From Flavobacteriaceae bacterium (GTDB lineage Bacteria > Bacteroidota > Bacteroidia > Flavobacteriales > Flavobacteriaceae): a stretch of 6,181 bases of DNA. This document shows positions 1-5,445 of the stretch, one piece after another. The notes beneath the pieces are model-generated. The model made no database searches. It was not told where the DNA came from and worked only from the letters and a program-made list of their open reading frames with translations. The stretch lies in assembly GCA_023145595.1 (NCBI GenBank), contig JAGLDM010000237.1, positions 1 to 6,181 of the forward strand, read 5' to 3'. Positions within the stretch are counted from its first letter, which is position 1. Each line of letters starts with the position of its first letter. The position numbers were made by a program, and so were the translations under genes.

Positions 1-459
1 CCTTTAGTTCAAGTTGATTTAAAAATGAGAAATGCCTTTTCATTGAAAGGAGAAATTAGAAAAGATAGAGCACTAAACTTAAATTTCAACAACAATACAC
101 TCACCGAAATTAGAGGGAAAGAATATATTGTTGGGATGGGATATAGAGTCAAAAACTTAAAAATGAGATACAAGTTTGACGGTAAAAATAAGACACTTCA
201 AGGTGATTTAAATTTAAGAGTCGATTTCTCATTAAGGGATGATAAAACAATGATAAGAGATATAGACGAAGATAACGATCAAGTTACAGGTGGTCAAAAA
301 ATATTCTCATTGAAGTTTTTGGCAGATTATGCGCTTAGTCGTAATTTAACAACGTCATTATATTACGATCAAAATTCGTCTAGATATGCTATTTCTACTT
401 CTTTCCCAAGGAATTCGTTTAGCACAGGAATTATGATTAGATACAATTTAGGAAATTAA
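1..459 (+). CDS. sprA: SprA C-terminal end (type IX secretion translocon / gliding motility), 5' truncated
   Basis: Only the last 152 residues are present; the frame is open from base 1, so the ATG at 25 is internal and not a start. SprA is the very large outer-membrane barrel (over 2,000 residues) through which type IX cargo, including gliding adhesins, crosses the outer membrane of Bacteroidota. What is seen are alternating polar/hydrophobic strands typical of a barrel end, with segments such as FSLKGEIRKDRALNLNFNNN, an acidic loop (RDIDEDNDQ), the conserved-looking TTSLYYDQNSSRYAISTSFP, and a final strand ending in MIRYNLGN. The stop is followed 17 bases later by gcvH, a neighbour I recall for sprA in other flavobacteria, which supports the call. 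The assignment rests on recalled family similarity over a short piece. Another large outer-membrane barrel is the main alternative, but the gcvH linkage argues against it. Confidence 0.85.
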   Translation, partial: PLVQVDLKMRNAFSLKGEIRKDRALNLNFNNNTLTEIRGKEYIVGMGYRVKNLKMRYKFDGKNKTLQGDLNLRVDFSLRDDKTMIRDIDEDNDQVTGGQKIFSLKFLADYALSRNLTTSLYYDQNSSRYAISTSFPRNSFSTGIMIRYNLGN

Positions 460-476
460 CACATAAAAATAAAATT

Positions 477-857
477 ATGAATATACCAGCAGAATTAAAA
501 TACACAAAAGATCATGAATGGATTCAAATTGATGGAGATATAGCCACAGTAGGTATTACAGATTTTGCTCAAGGAGAATTAGGAGACATTGTCTATGTTG
601 ATGTTGATACTTTAGACGAAACCATTGACAGAGATGAAGTATTTGGATCTGTAGAGGCTGTAAAAACAGTATCAGATTTATTTATGCCTCTAACTGGTGA
701 GATTGTTGAATTTAATGAATCTTTAGAAGACGAACCTGAATTAGTAAATTCTGATGCTTATGGTAAAGGATGGCTGATTAAAATCAAGTTTTCTGATGTT
801 TCAGAAATCAAAGAATTATTAGATGTTGAAGGATATAAAGAAATTATTGGAGCGTAA
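477..857 (+). CDS. gcvH: Glycine cleavage system H protein
   Basis: A complete 126-residue protein, the usual length for GcvH. It is the small lipoylated carrier that shuttles the aminomethyl group between the P, T and L proteins of the cytoplasmic glycine cleavage complex. The N-terminal KYTKDHEWI and the lipoyl-domain segment FGSVEAVKTVSD (about residues 56-67) are family hallmarks; Lys63 is the expected lipoylation site. The downstream PLTGEIVEFN and GWLIKIK strands complete the hybrid barrel fold. The start is the ATG 17 bases after the sprA stop, preceded by an A-rich leader with no Shine-Dalgarno sequence, as usual in this phylum. Two stops stand in tandem (TAA TAG, 855-860). There is no promoter motif in the 17-base gap, so it is probably co-transcribed with sprA. 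The partner genes gcvP and gcvT are not in the window. Confidence 0.97.
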   Translation: MNIPAELKYTKDHEWIQIDGDIATVGITDFAQGELGDIVYVDVDTLDETIDRDEVFGSVEAVKTVSDLFMPLTGEIVEFNESLEDEPELVNSDAYGKGWLIKIKFSDVSEIKELLDVEGYKEIIGA

Positions 858-1209
858 TAGTTTCGTAATAGCGGTTTCTATTACTTTACTTATTATTTAT
901 TTGAGTTTGGCTCATTCACCAAGCGTTGTGAGTGCTATTCCCGTTTCTGATAAATCATTGCATGGTTTTGCGTATTTTGGATTAACAATTAGTTGGCTGT
1001 TTGCCTTCAAAAAATCTCATAAAGATCTTAAAACAAGGGTGTTGATTGGTTTTTTATTATTGGTGATGGGTGCTGCGTTAGAATATTTACAAGGCAGAAT
1101 AACCAATTATAGAACCCCTGATTACCTAGATATTGTAGCAAACACTTTTGGAATAATAATTGCAATAGTCTCTTATAGAAGGTTGTTGCGTTTTTACGCT
1201 ACTATTTAA
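823..1209 (+). CDS. VanZ-like family small integral membrane protein
   Basis: A 128-residue protein with four predicted membrane helices at about residues 14-30, 46-62, 73-88 and 103-118. The pattern DKSLHGFAYFGL (about 43-54), then GAALEYLQGRI, then TPDYLDIVANTFG (about 98-110) is the layout of the VanZ-like family, with an acidic/aromatic motif in helix 3 and a D..D..AN..G motif leading into helix 4. VanZ is linked to low-level teicoplanin resistance, but family members in flavobacteria have no established role, so no function is claimed. The ATG at 823 overlaps the 3' end of gcvH by 35 bases in another frame, implying translational coupling. A TTG at 847, in the same frame, would be an alternative start with less overlap. 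No terminator stem is visible after the stop; only a T-run (1215-1221) follows. Confidence 0.85.
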   Translation: MLKDIKKLLERNSFVIAVSITLLIIYLSLAHSPSVVSAIPVSDKSLHGFAYFGLTISWLFAFKKSHKDLKTRVLIGFLLLVMGAALEYLQGRITNYRTPDYLDIVANTFGIIIAIVSYRRLLRFYATI

Positions 1210-1219
1210 CAATGTTTTT

Positions 1220-1251
1220 TTGTAAAAATGGAATTAAAAGTATTAAATTAG
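1220..1251 (+). promoter_or_regulatory. Bacteroidota-type promoter of tonB
   Basis: A -33 element TTG (1220-1222) is followed after 21 bases by TAAATTAG (1244-1251), a seven-of-eight match to the TAnnTTTG -7 consensus. This spacing is within the known range. Transcription would start near 1258, giving a leader of about 15 bases before the ATG at 1273. The motif was read by eye and is not experimentally defined. Confidence 0.6.
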
Positions 1252-1272
1252 CGGACTATAAATATTTTAAGT

Positions 1273-1992
1273 ATGGAAATTAAAAAAAACCCGAAAGCAA
1301 ATTTAGAAAACTACACAAGGTTGTTTTGGCAACTAGGATTGGTTTTAACCTTGTTAACGGTATATCTTGGAATAGAGAAAAAAACCTATGACGACAAGGC
1401 AGATGGATTGGCATTGGTAACTTCTAATCATGACGAAGAGGAAGATATCCCAGAAGTGGTAATTGAACAGATTATTCAGCAGAAAGCACCACCTCCACCA
1501 GCGCCAGAAGCGATTGAAATTGTTGAAGACGAAGAAGAAATAGTTGAAACAATTATAGAGACCACAGAAGTAGATGAAGATGCAAAAATTGAGGTTGAAG
1601 AAATAATTGAAGTAGAGGAAGAAGAAGAAGTGGTTGAAGATGTTCCTTTTGCTATTATTGAAGAAGTACCGGGTTACCCTGGTTGTAAAGGATCAAAAGC
1701 TAAAAAAAAGGATTGTTTCAATAAAGCATTACAAAAGCACATTGCTCGTAAATTTAATGCTGACATAGCAAGTGACTTAGGTTTATCGCCGGGGAAAAAG
1801 AAAATTTACATCCAATTTAAAATCACTAAAACGGGTTCTATTGTAGTTCTCGGAGCAAGAGCCCCGCACCCTAAATTAGAAAAGGAAGCGAAAAGAGTGA
1901 TAATGTTATTGCCTAAAATGACTCCAGGAAGACAAAGAGGTCGTCCAGTAAACGTAACTTATATGTTGCCTATTTCATTCAATGTAGAATAA
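1273..1992 (+). CDS. tonB: TonB family energy transducer
   Basis: A complete 239-residue protein. TonB carries energy from the inner-membrane proton gradient, through an ExbB/ExbD-type motor, to TonB-dependent receptors in the outer membrane. Domains in order: a short cytoplasmic N-terminus, one membrane anchor (about residues 18-34), a periplasmic linker (about 50-133) that is extremely rich in Glu/Asp with one short proline run (APPPPAP, 72-78), and a C-terminal TonB domain (about 134-237). The last contains the IYIQFKITKTGSIVVL strands, a KLEKEAKRV helix, LPKMTPGRQRGRPVNVTYMLPI, and two cysteines (138 and 148). Classic TonB linkers are Pro/Lys-rich; an acidic spacer is unlike them. The gene stands alone between its own promoter and a strong terminator, with no exbB or exbD beside it. 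Which receptors it serves cannot be read from the sequence. Confidence 0.93.
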   Translation: MEIKKNPKANLENYTRLFWQLGLVLTLLTVYLGIEKKTYDDKADGLALVTSNHDEEEDIPEVVIEQIIQQKAPPPPAPEAIEIVEDEEEIVETIIETTEVDEDAKIEVEEIIEVEEEEEVVEDVPFAIIEEVPGYPGCKGSKAKKKDCFNKALQKHIARKFNADIASDLGLSPGKKKIYIQFKITKTGSIVVLGARAPHPKLEKEAKRVIMLLPKMTPGRQRGRPVNVTYMLPISFNVE

Positions 1993-2012
1993 TTAGAAAA
2001 CATTAATATAAT

Positions 2013-2043
2013 AAAAAAGGGTTCGCATTGCGAACCCTTTTTT
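2013..2043 (+). terminator. Strong intrinsic terminator of tonB
   Basis: A perfect inverted repeat of GGGTTCGC (2019-2026) and GCGAACCC (2030-2037) around a three-base loop is flanked by six A and six T residues, extending the stem to 14 pairs and giving the U-run. It lies 20 bases after the tonB stop and separates tonB from the next transcription unit. The flanking A-run makes it symmetrical, but no minus-strand gene approaches it. Confidence 0.93.
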
Positions 2044-2055
2044 ATTTAGAACTTA

Positions 2056-2091
2056 TTGACAGGAATATTCCTAATTTAATTTGTAAATTTG
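2056..2091 (+). promoter_or_regulatory. Bacteroidota-type promoter of the acetyltransferase-remB unit
   Basis: TAAATTTG (2084-2091) is a perfect match to the TAnnTTTG -7 element. The nearest upstream TTG (2056-2058) lies 25 bases away, slightly longer than the usual spacing, so the -33 assignment is weak. An overlapping near-match TTAATTTG (2076-2083) would give 17 bases instead. The start site would fall near 2098, leaving a leader of about 45 bases before the ATG at 2143. The position just after the tonB terminator supports a new transcript starting here. Confidence 0.6.
2061..2072. promoter_or_regulatory. 12-base palindrome in the promoter spacer, possible operator
   Basis: AGGAATATTCCT is a perfect 12-base palindrome lying between the candidate -33 and -7 elements, where a bound dimeric regulator would block RNA polymerase. 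Such a palindrome is expected by chance about once per few kilobases, so only the location makes it notable. No regulator is encoded nearby. Confidence 0.3.
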
Positions 2092-2101
2092 ATTTTATAA
2101 T

Positions 2102-2116
2102 TTCTAAAAATTAGAA
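2102..2116 (+). repeat. Small inverted repeat in the 5' leader
   Basis: TTCTAA and TTAGAA are separated by three A residues within the predicted untranslated leader, about 26 bases before the start codon at 2143. The hairpin would be short and AT-rich, hence weak. It may be chance in such AT-rich DNA. Confidence 0.25.
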
Positions 2117-2142
2117 TAAACTAAATCAAGCTCAGAATTAGT

Positions 2143-2718
2143 ATGACAACTTATTTTGCCCATGAAACGGCTGTTATAGACGCTGGTAGTACCATTGGTA
2201 GTGGCACAAAAATTTGGCACTTTAGCCATATTATGAAGGATGCTATTATTGGAGGTCATTGTAATTTAGGGCAAAATGTTGTAGTGTCTCCAAAAGTGAT
2301 ATTAGGAACAAATGTAAAAGTTCAAAATAACGTTTCAATCTATACAGGAGTTATTTGTGAAGATGATGTTTTTTTAGGGCCTTCAATGGTGTTTACAAAT
2401 GTGGTTAACCCTCGAAGTGCTATTATAAGGCGCAATGAATACAAAACCACCCTTGTTAGAAAAGGAGCAAGTATAGGTGCAAATGCCACTATTATTTGTG
2501 GGAATACTATTGGAAAATATGCCTTAATTGGTGCTGGTACAGTGGTTACAAAGAATGTAGCGTCTTACGCTTTAGTTGTTGGAAATCCATCTCGGCAAAT
2601 TGGTTGGGTGAGCGAATACGGACATCGTTTAGAGTTTGATGCAAATGGAATTGCTATTTGTTTTGAGAGTAAAGAAGTTTATAAATTGATTAACAATCAG
2701 GTTTCCAAAAAATTATAG
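2143..2718 (+). CDS. wbpD: UDP-2-acetamido-3-amino-2,3-dideoxy-glucuronate N-acetyltransferase, WbpD/WlbB-like
   Basis: A complete 191-residue left-handed beta-helix (hexapeptide repeat) acetyltransferase. The WbpD/WlbB family transfers acetyl from acetyl-CoA to the 3-amino group of UDP-2-acetamido-3-amino-2,3-dideoxyglucuronate, in the cytoplasm, making the diacetamido-uronic acid precursor used in O-antigen or other surface glycans. Family signatures seen: IGSGTKIWHFSHI (18-30), NLGQNVVVSPKV (41-52), the VFTNVVNPRS segment with Asn86 (83-92), GASIGANATIICGNTIG (108-124), AGTVVTKNV, and GNPSRQIGWVSEYGHRL (147-163). Hexapeptide turns run from about residue 8 to 147. Length is that of the family. 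The other pathway enzymes (dehydrogenase, aminotransferase, epimerase) are not in the window. The stop lies 10 bases before the next gene, indicating an operon. A related acyltransferase acting on another amino sugar is possible but the C-terminal motif favours WbpD. Confidence 0.87.
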   Translation: MTTYFAHETAVIDAGSTIGSGTKIWHFSHIMKDAIIGGHCNLGQNVVVSPKVILGTNVKVQNNVSIYTGVICEDDVFLGPSMVFTNVVNPRSAIIRRNEYKTTLVRKGASIGANATIICGNTIGKYALIGAGTVVTKNVASYALVVGNPSRQIGWVSEYGHRLEFDANGIAICFESKEVYKLINNQVSKKL

Positions 2719-2728
2719 AAGAATAACA

Positions 2729-4780
2729 ATGAAAAAATCCCTTATACCCTTATTATTTGTTTTGTTTTCGATTTCTCTTTTTTCTCAGGAAGAGAAATTT
2801 CCGATTTATGAAGGCTGTGAGAACAAAACGGCTGGTGAACTCATGCAATGTTTTCGAGAAAAACTTACTTTGGAAGTAATAACCAATATCAATCTTCCTG
2901 AGGTTATTAAAAAGGATAGTGTTACTACTGTAGTAAATGTAGTGTATTTTGTAACCAAAGAAGGTGATTTTAAAGTGCTACAGGTTAACACGCCATATGA
3001 GGAATTTGAAAAAGAGGTTAAAAGAGTATTCGACTCCTTACCAAAAGTAACTCCAGCAAAATACAATAATCACAATATAGAAATGCAGTTTGTACTGCCT
3101 ATTCATATTCCTTTAAATCCAAATCAAGGAAAAATTATTACAAAGGTTGTAGAGTTGCCAAATGAAGAAGACTTGGAAATTGTAAAGGCAGATTCATTAA
3201 ATTTATTAGAACACCATAGTCAGTTAAACATGCCCTATACCCACAGCGGATATGCAATGCTAGACTACCACTTTGCCAAAGGTAAAAATTCACATACAGC
3301 TGTGAAACCATATGTTTATAGTGAAATTGAAACCTATGTAGATTTAGATAAACAGAAATCTCTTTTAATGAAGGATGAGTCTTCATGGCTTGGTAAAAAA
3401 CTTTGGAATGAGCATTTGTTTCAGGTTGAAGGAAAAGATTTTTGGTTTACAGTAGATCCTTTACTTGACTTACAAATTGGGATAGATAATTCAGATCTTG
3501 ATTACACATATAACAATACACGTGGACTTCAAATACAAGGGGCTTTAGGTAAAAAAATGAGTTTTTCAACGACTATTTATGAAAGTCAGGGGAGATTTCC
3601 TGATTATGTGAACCGTTATGCAGAATCTCTTAAAGCGTCAGGTGGAAACCCGGCGATCATTCCCGGTCGTGGTCTTGCCAAAAGGTTTAAAACAGATGCG
3701 TATGATTACCCAGTTGCAGAAGCGTATATTTCATATACGGCGAATAAATATTTTAATTTTCAAATGGGTCATGGTAAAAATTTTATAGGAGATGGTTATC
3801 GGTCTGTGCTTTTATCTGATATAGCATCAGCCTATCCATTCTTTAAAATAAACACGAGTTTTTGGAAAATTAAATACACCAATATTTGGATGTCTTTAAG
3901 AGATGTACGTCCAGAGGTAACCGTTGAAGGGGTGTTTAAAACTAAATTTACGTCCATGCATTATTTAAGTTGGAACGTGACCAAAAAATTAAATATAGGG
4001 CTCTTTGAGTCTGTAATTTGGGACGATACCAACGGTCGAGGATTTGATTTTAGTTATATGAACCCTATAATTTTTTACCATTCTATTGAATTTTCTACGG
4101 GTTCAAGATCTGGAAATGCACTGATTGGTTTGAGTGGAAAATATAAATTCAATGATCAAATTTCAATGTATACCCAATTGATGTTAGACGAAATGACTAT
4201 TGGAGAAGTAGGAAGTGGTGATGGCTATTGGGGAAATAAAAACGGATTTCAAATTGGCGCAAAATATCACGACGCCTTTGGTGTTAAAAACTTATACCTT
4301 CAAGCAGAATATAATTCAGTGCGCCCTTTTACCTATTCACATAATTTCCCAACATTAAATTATGGTCACGCAAATCAACCATTAGCACATAGTTGGGGAG
4401 GAAATTTTTATGAAGTAGTGGGTATTGCTAATTACAATTACAAACGATGGTATGGTAAATTGAAAGTGAATGTAGGGGAGAAGGGGTTTGATATTGTTGG
4501 GGATGCAGCAAGTTATGGAGGAGATATATACAGAGATTATTCCGATCGAGCGGGGGATTATGGGCAAGAAATAGGACAAGGAAATACAACTAATATTTTT
4601 ATAGGAGACTTGCAAACAGGTTATTTAGTGAATCCCGCTACGAACCTAAAAATATTTGGAGGTTTTACTTTTAGAAGTTTTAATCCGGAAAGTATAAACC
4701 CTGTCTTTGAATCGACGAATAGCACTTGGGTTAATTTGGGATTAAGAACCGATTTATTTGATTGGAGTTTTGATTTTTAA
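2729..4780 (+). CDS. remB: RemB-like outer-membrane beta-barrel protein with N-terminal TonB-C-like domain
   Basis: A complete 683-residue exported protein. A signal peptide (about 1-19, MKKSLIPLLFVLFSISLFS) is followed by a periplasmic domain (about 20-128) that aligns with the C-terminal domain of the TonB encoded upstream: YEGC, QCF, FEKEVKRVFDSLPKVTPA and FVLPI match counterparts there. A connecting region (about 130-230) leads to a long beta-rich part ending in phenylalanine, as barrel proteins do. Conserved-looking blocks are YESQGRFPDYVNRYAES (284-300), GGNPAIIPGRGLAKRFKTDAY (305-325) and GHGKNFIGDGYRS (347-359). I recall these from flavobacterial proteins named gliding motility protein RemB; the name is from memory, not a search. 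Its biochemical role is not established. A relation to the capsule-assembly barrel Wzi is a possible alternative view. It follows the acetyltransferase by 10 bases with no promoter in the gap. Confidence 0.75.
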   Translation: MKKSLIPLLFVLFSISLFSQEEKFPIYEGCENKTAGELMQCFREKLTLEVITNINLPEVIKKDSVTTVVNVVYFVTKEGDFKVLQVNTPYEEFEKEVKRVFDSLPKVTPAKYNNHNIEMQFVLPIHIPLNPNQGKIITKVVELPNEEDLEIVKADSLNLLEHHSQLNMPYTHSGYAMLDYHFAKGKNSHTAVKPYVYSEIETYVDLDKQKSLLMKDESSWLGKKLWNEHLFQVEGKDFWFTVDPLLDLQIGIDNSDLDYTYNNTRGLQIQGALGKKMSFSTTIYESQGRFPDYVNRYAESLKASGGNPAIIPGRGLAKRFKTDAYDYPVAEAYISYTANKYFNFQMGHGKNFIGDGYRSVLLSDIASAYPFFKINTSFWKIKYTNIWMSLRDVRPEVTVEGVFKTKFTSMHYLSWNVTKKLNIGLFESVIWDDTNGRGFDFSYMNPIIFYHSIEFSTGSRSGNALIGLSGKYKFNDQISMYTQLMLDEMTIGEVGSGDGYWGNKNGFQIGAKYHDAFGVKNLYLQAEYNSVRPFTYSHNFPTLNYGHANQPLAHSWGGNFYEVVGIANYNYKRWYGKLKVNVGEKGFDIVGDAASYGGDIYRDYSDRAGDYGQEIGQGNTTNIFIGDLQTGYLVNPATNLKIFGGFTFRSFNPESINPVFESTNSTWVNLGLRTDLFDWSFDF

Positions 4781-4817
4781 AGTTTTTTTCCTCGATGCTG
4801 CTTTGCGTTGAAATAAA

Positions 4818-4845
4818 AAATCCACCTGTAAAAACAAGTGGATTT
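4818..4845. terminator. Hairpin terminator between convergent genes
   Basis: AAATCCAC (4818-4825) pairs with GTGGATTT (4838-4845); after one mismatch, three further pairs close a small A-rich loop. On the minus strand the stem is followed by a run of six T (plus-strand A at 4815-4820), so it is a good terminator for the bacilliredoxin gene. For the plus-strand barrel gene the T-run is short, so termination there would be weaker. Confidence 0.75.
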
Positions 4846-4889
4846 ATATAAATTTAAGAACTTTCCTTTGGGAGGATTCCAGATGGGTT

Positions 4890-5300
4890 TTAACAGAACT
4901 CGTCATAAGCTCCTGCCAAGTTCCCTGCAATGTCTTGTGCAGAACGGCCTTCAATATGATGACGTTCTAACATATGCACTAATTGACCATCTTTAAATAA
5001 GGCCATGCAAGGTGATGATGGGGGGAATGGAATCATAAATTCTCTTGCTTTATTTGTAGCTTCTCCGTCAACTCCAGCAAAAACAGTTACTAAATTTGTA
5101 GGTGTTTTGTCAAATTCTAAAGAGGAAATAGCACCAGGTCTTGCCGTTCCAGCAGCGCAACCACAAACTGAATTTACAACAATTAAAGTAGTTCCTTCTT
5201 TTGCTAATGTAGCATTTACTTCATCGGCAGTATGTAATGATGTAAAACCAGCATTCTCAAGTTCTGCTTTCATTGGTTTTATTAATTCTTTTGGATACAT
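4890..5300 (-). CDS. BrxA/BrxB (YphP/YqiW) family bacilliredoxin
   Basis: A complete 136-residue thioredoxin-fold protein, close to the family's usual length. Bacilliredoxins remove bacillithiol from mixed disulfides on cytoplasmic proteins. The signature is the CXC active site, [14 protein letters not shown], with Cys46 and Cys48. Other family features are the MYP.ELI.PM start, [36 protein letters not shown] and the C-terminal AYDEFC with a terminal cysteine. Cys98 is an additional cysteine. The start at 5300 is preceded by an A-rich leader and, about 25 bases up, a perfect -7 motif. It is monocistronic, convergent with the barrel gene and divergent from the DjlA-like gene. A role with bacillithiol depends on the host making this thiol, which this window cannot show; a general disulfide role is the alternative. 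Confidence 0.93.
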   Translation of the reverse strand: MYPKELIKPMKAELENAGFTSLHTADEVNATLAKEGTTLIVVNSVCGCAAGTARPGAISSLEFDKTPTNLVTVFAGVDGEATNKAREFMIPFPPSSPCMALFKDGQLVHMLERHHIEGRSAQDIAGNLAGAYDEFC

Positions 5301-5324
5301 AATCTGTATTTTTATAATTGATTA

Positions 5325-5332
5325 CAAAGATA
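5325..5332 (-). promoter_or_regulatory. -7 promoter element of the bacilliredoxin gene
   Basis: On the minus strand this reads TATCTTTG, a perfect match to TAnnTTTG and a very common form in flavobacteria. It would start transcription near 5318, giving a leader of about 18 bases. No TTG is seen at the proper -33 distance, so the promoter may be weak or need another factor. Confidence 0.6.
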
Positions 5333-5397
5333 CGAATTTGATTAGATAGTATTTGAGAATTAATCTGTTAATATTTTTCTTAAAAATTCAAAGTAGT

Positions 5398-5428
5398 GTG
5401 TAGAACCTTATGAGGTTGATTATATTTG
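5398..5428 (+). promoter_or_regulatory. Bacteroidota-type promoter of the DjlA-like gene
   Basis: TATATTTG (5421-5428) matches the -7 consensus perfectly. A GTG (5398-5400), one base off TTG, lies 20 bases upstream. The start site would be near 5435, about 11 bases before the ATG at 5446, which helps decide the start codon of that gene. Confidence 0.6.
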
Positions 5429-5445
5429 CCTTCGAAATTAGAAAT

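Noticed and set aside
1209..1232. Possible terminator after the VanZ-like gene (T-run at 1215-1221)
   Set aside because: No stable stem precedes the T-run; the T-run instead supplies the TTG of the tonB promoter.
2806..3386. Two minus-strand open frames of 82-86 codons inside the barrel gene
   Set aside because: They lie wholly within a convincing 683-residue gene, have no family features and no promoter; they are antisense shadows.
4382..4615. Minus-strand open frame of 77 codons inside the barrel gene
   Set aside because: Antisense to the 3' part of the barrel coding sequence, with low-complexity composition and no recognisable motif.
5005..5349. Plus-strand open frame of 114 codons opposite the bacilliredoxin gene
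   Set aside because: It is the complement of a clear bacilliredoxin with an intact CGC motif; the plus-strand product has no family features.
5359..5387. Short AT inverted repeats (ATTAA/TTAAT and ATTTTT/AAAAAT) between the divergent genes
   Set aside because: Five to six A/T pairs each are expected by chance in this AT-rich region and have no other support.
5410..5445. Upstream in-frame ATG for the DjlA-like gene
   Set aside because: It lies before the perfect -7 element, so the transcript would not contain it; the added residues do not look like the family N-terminus.
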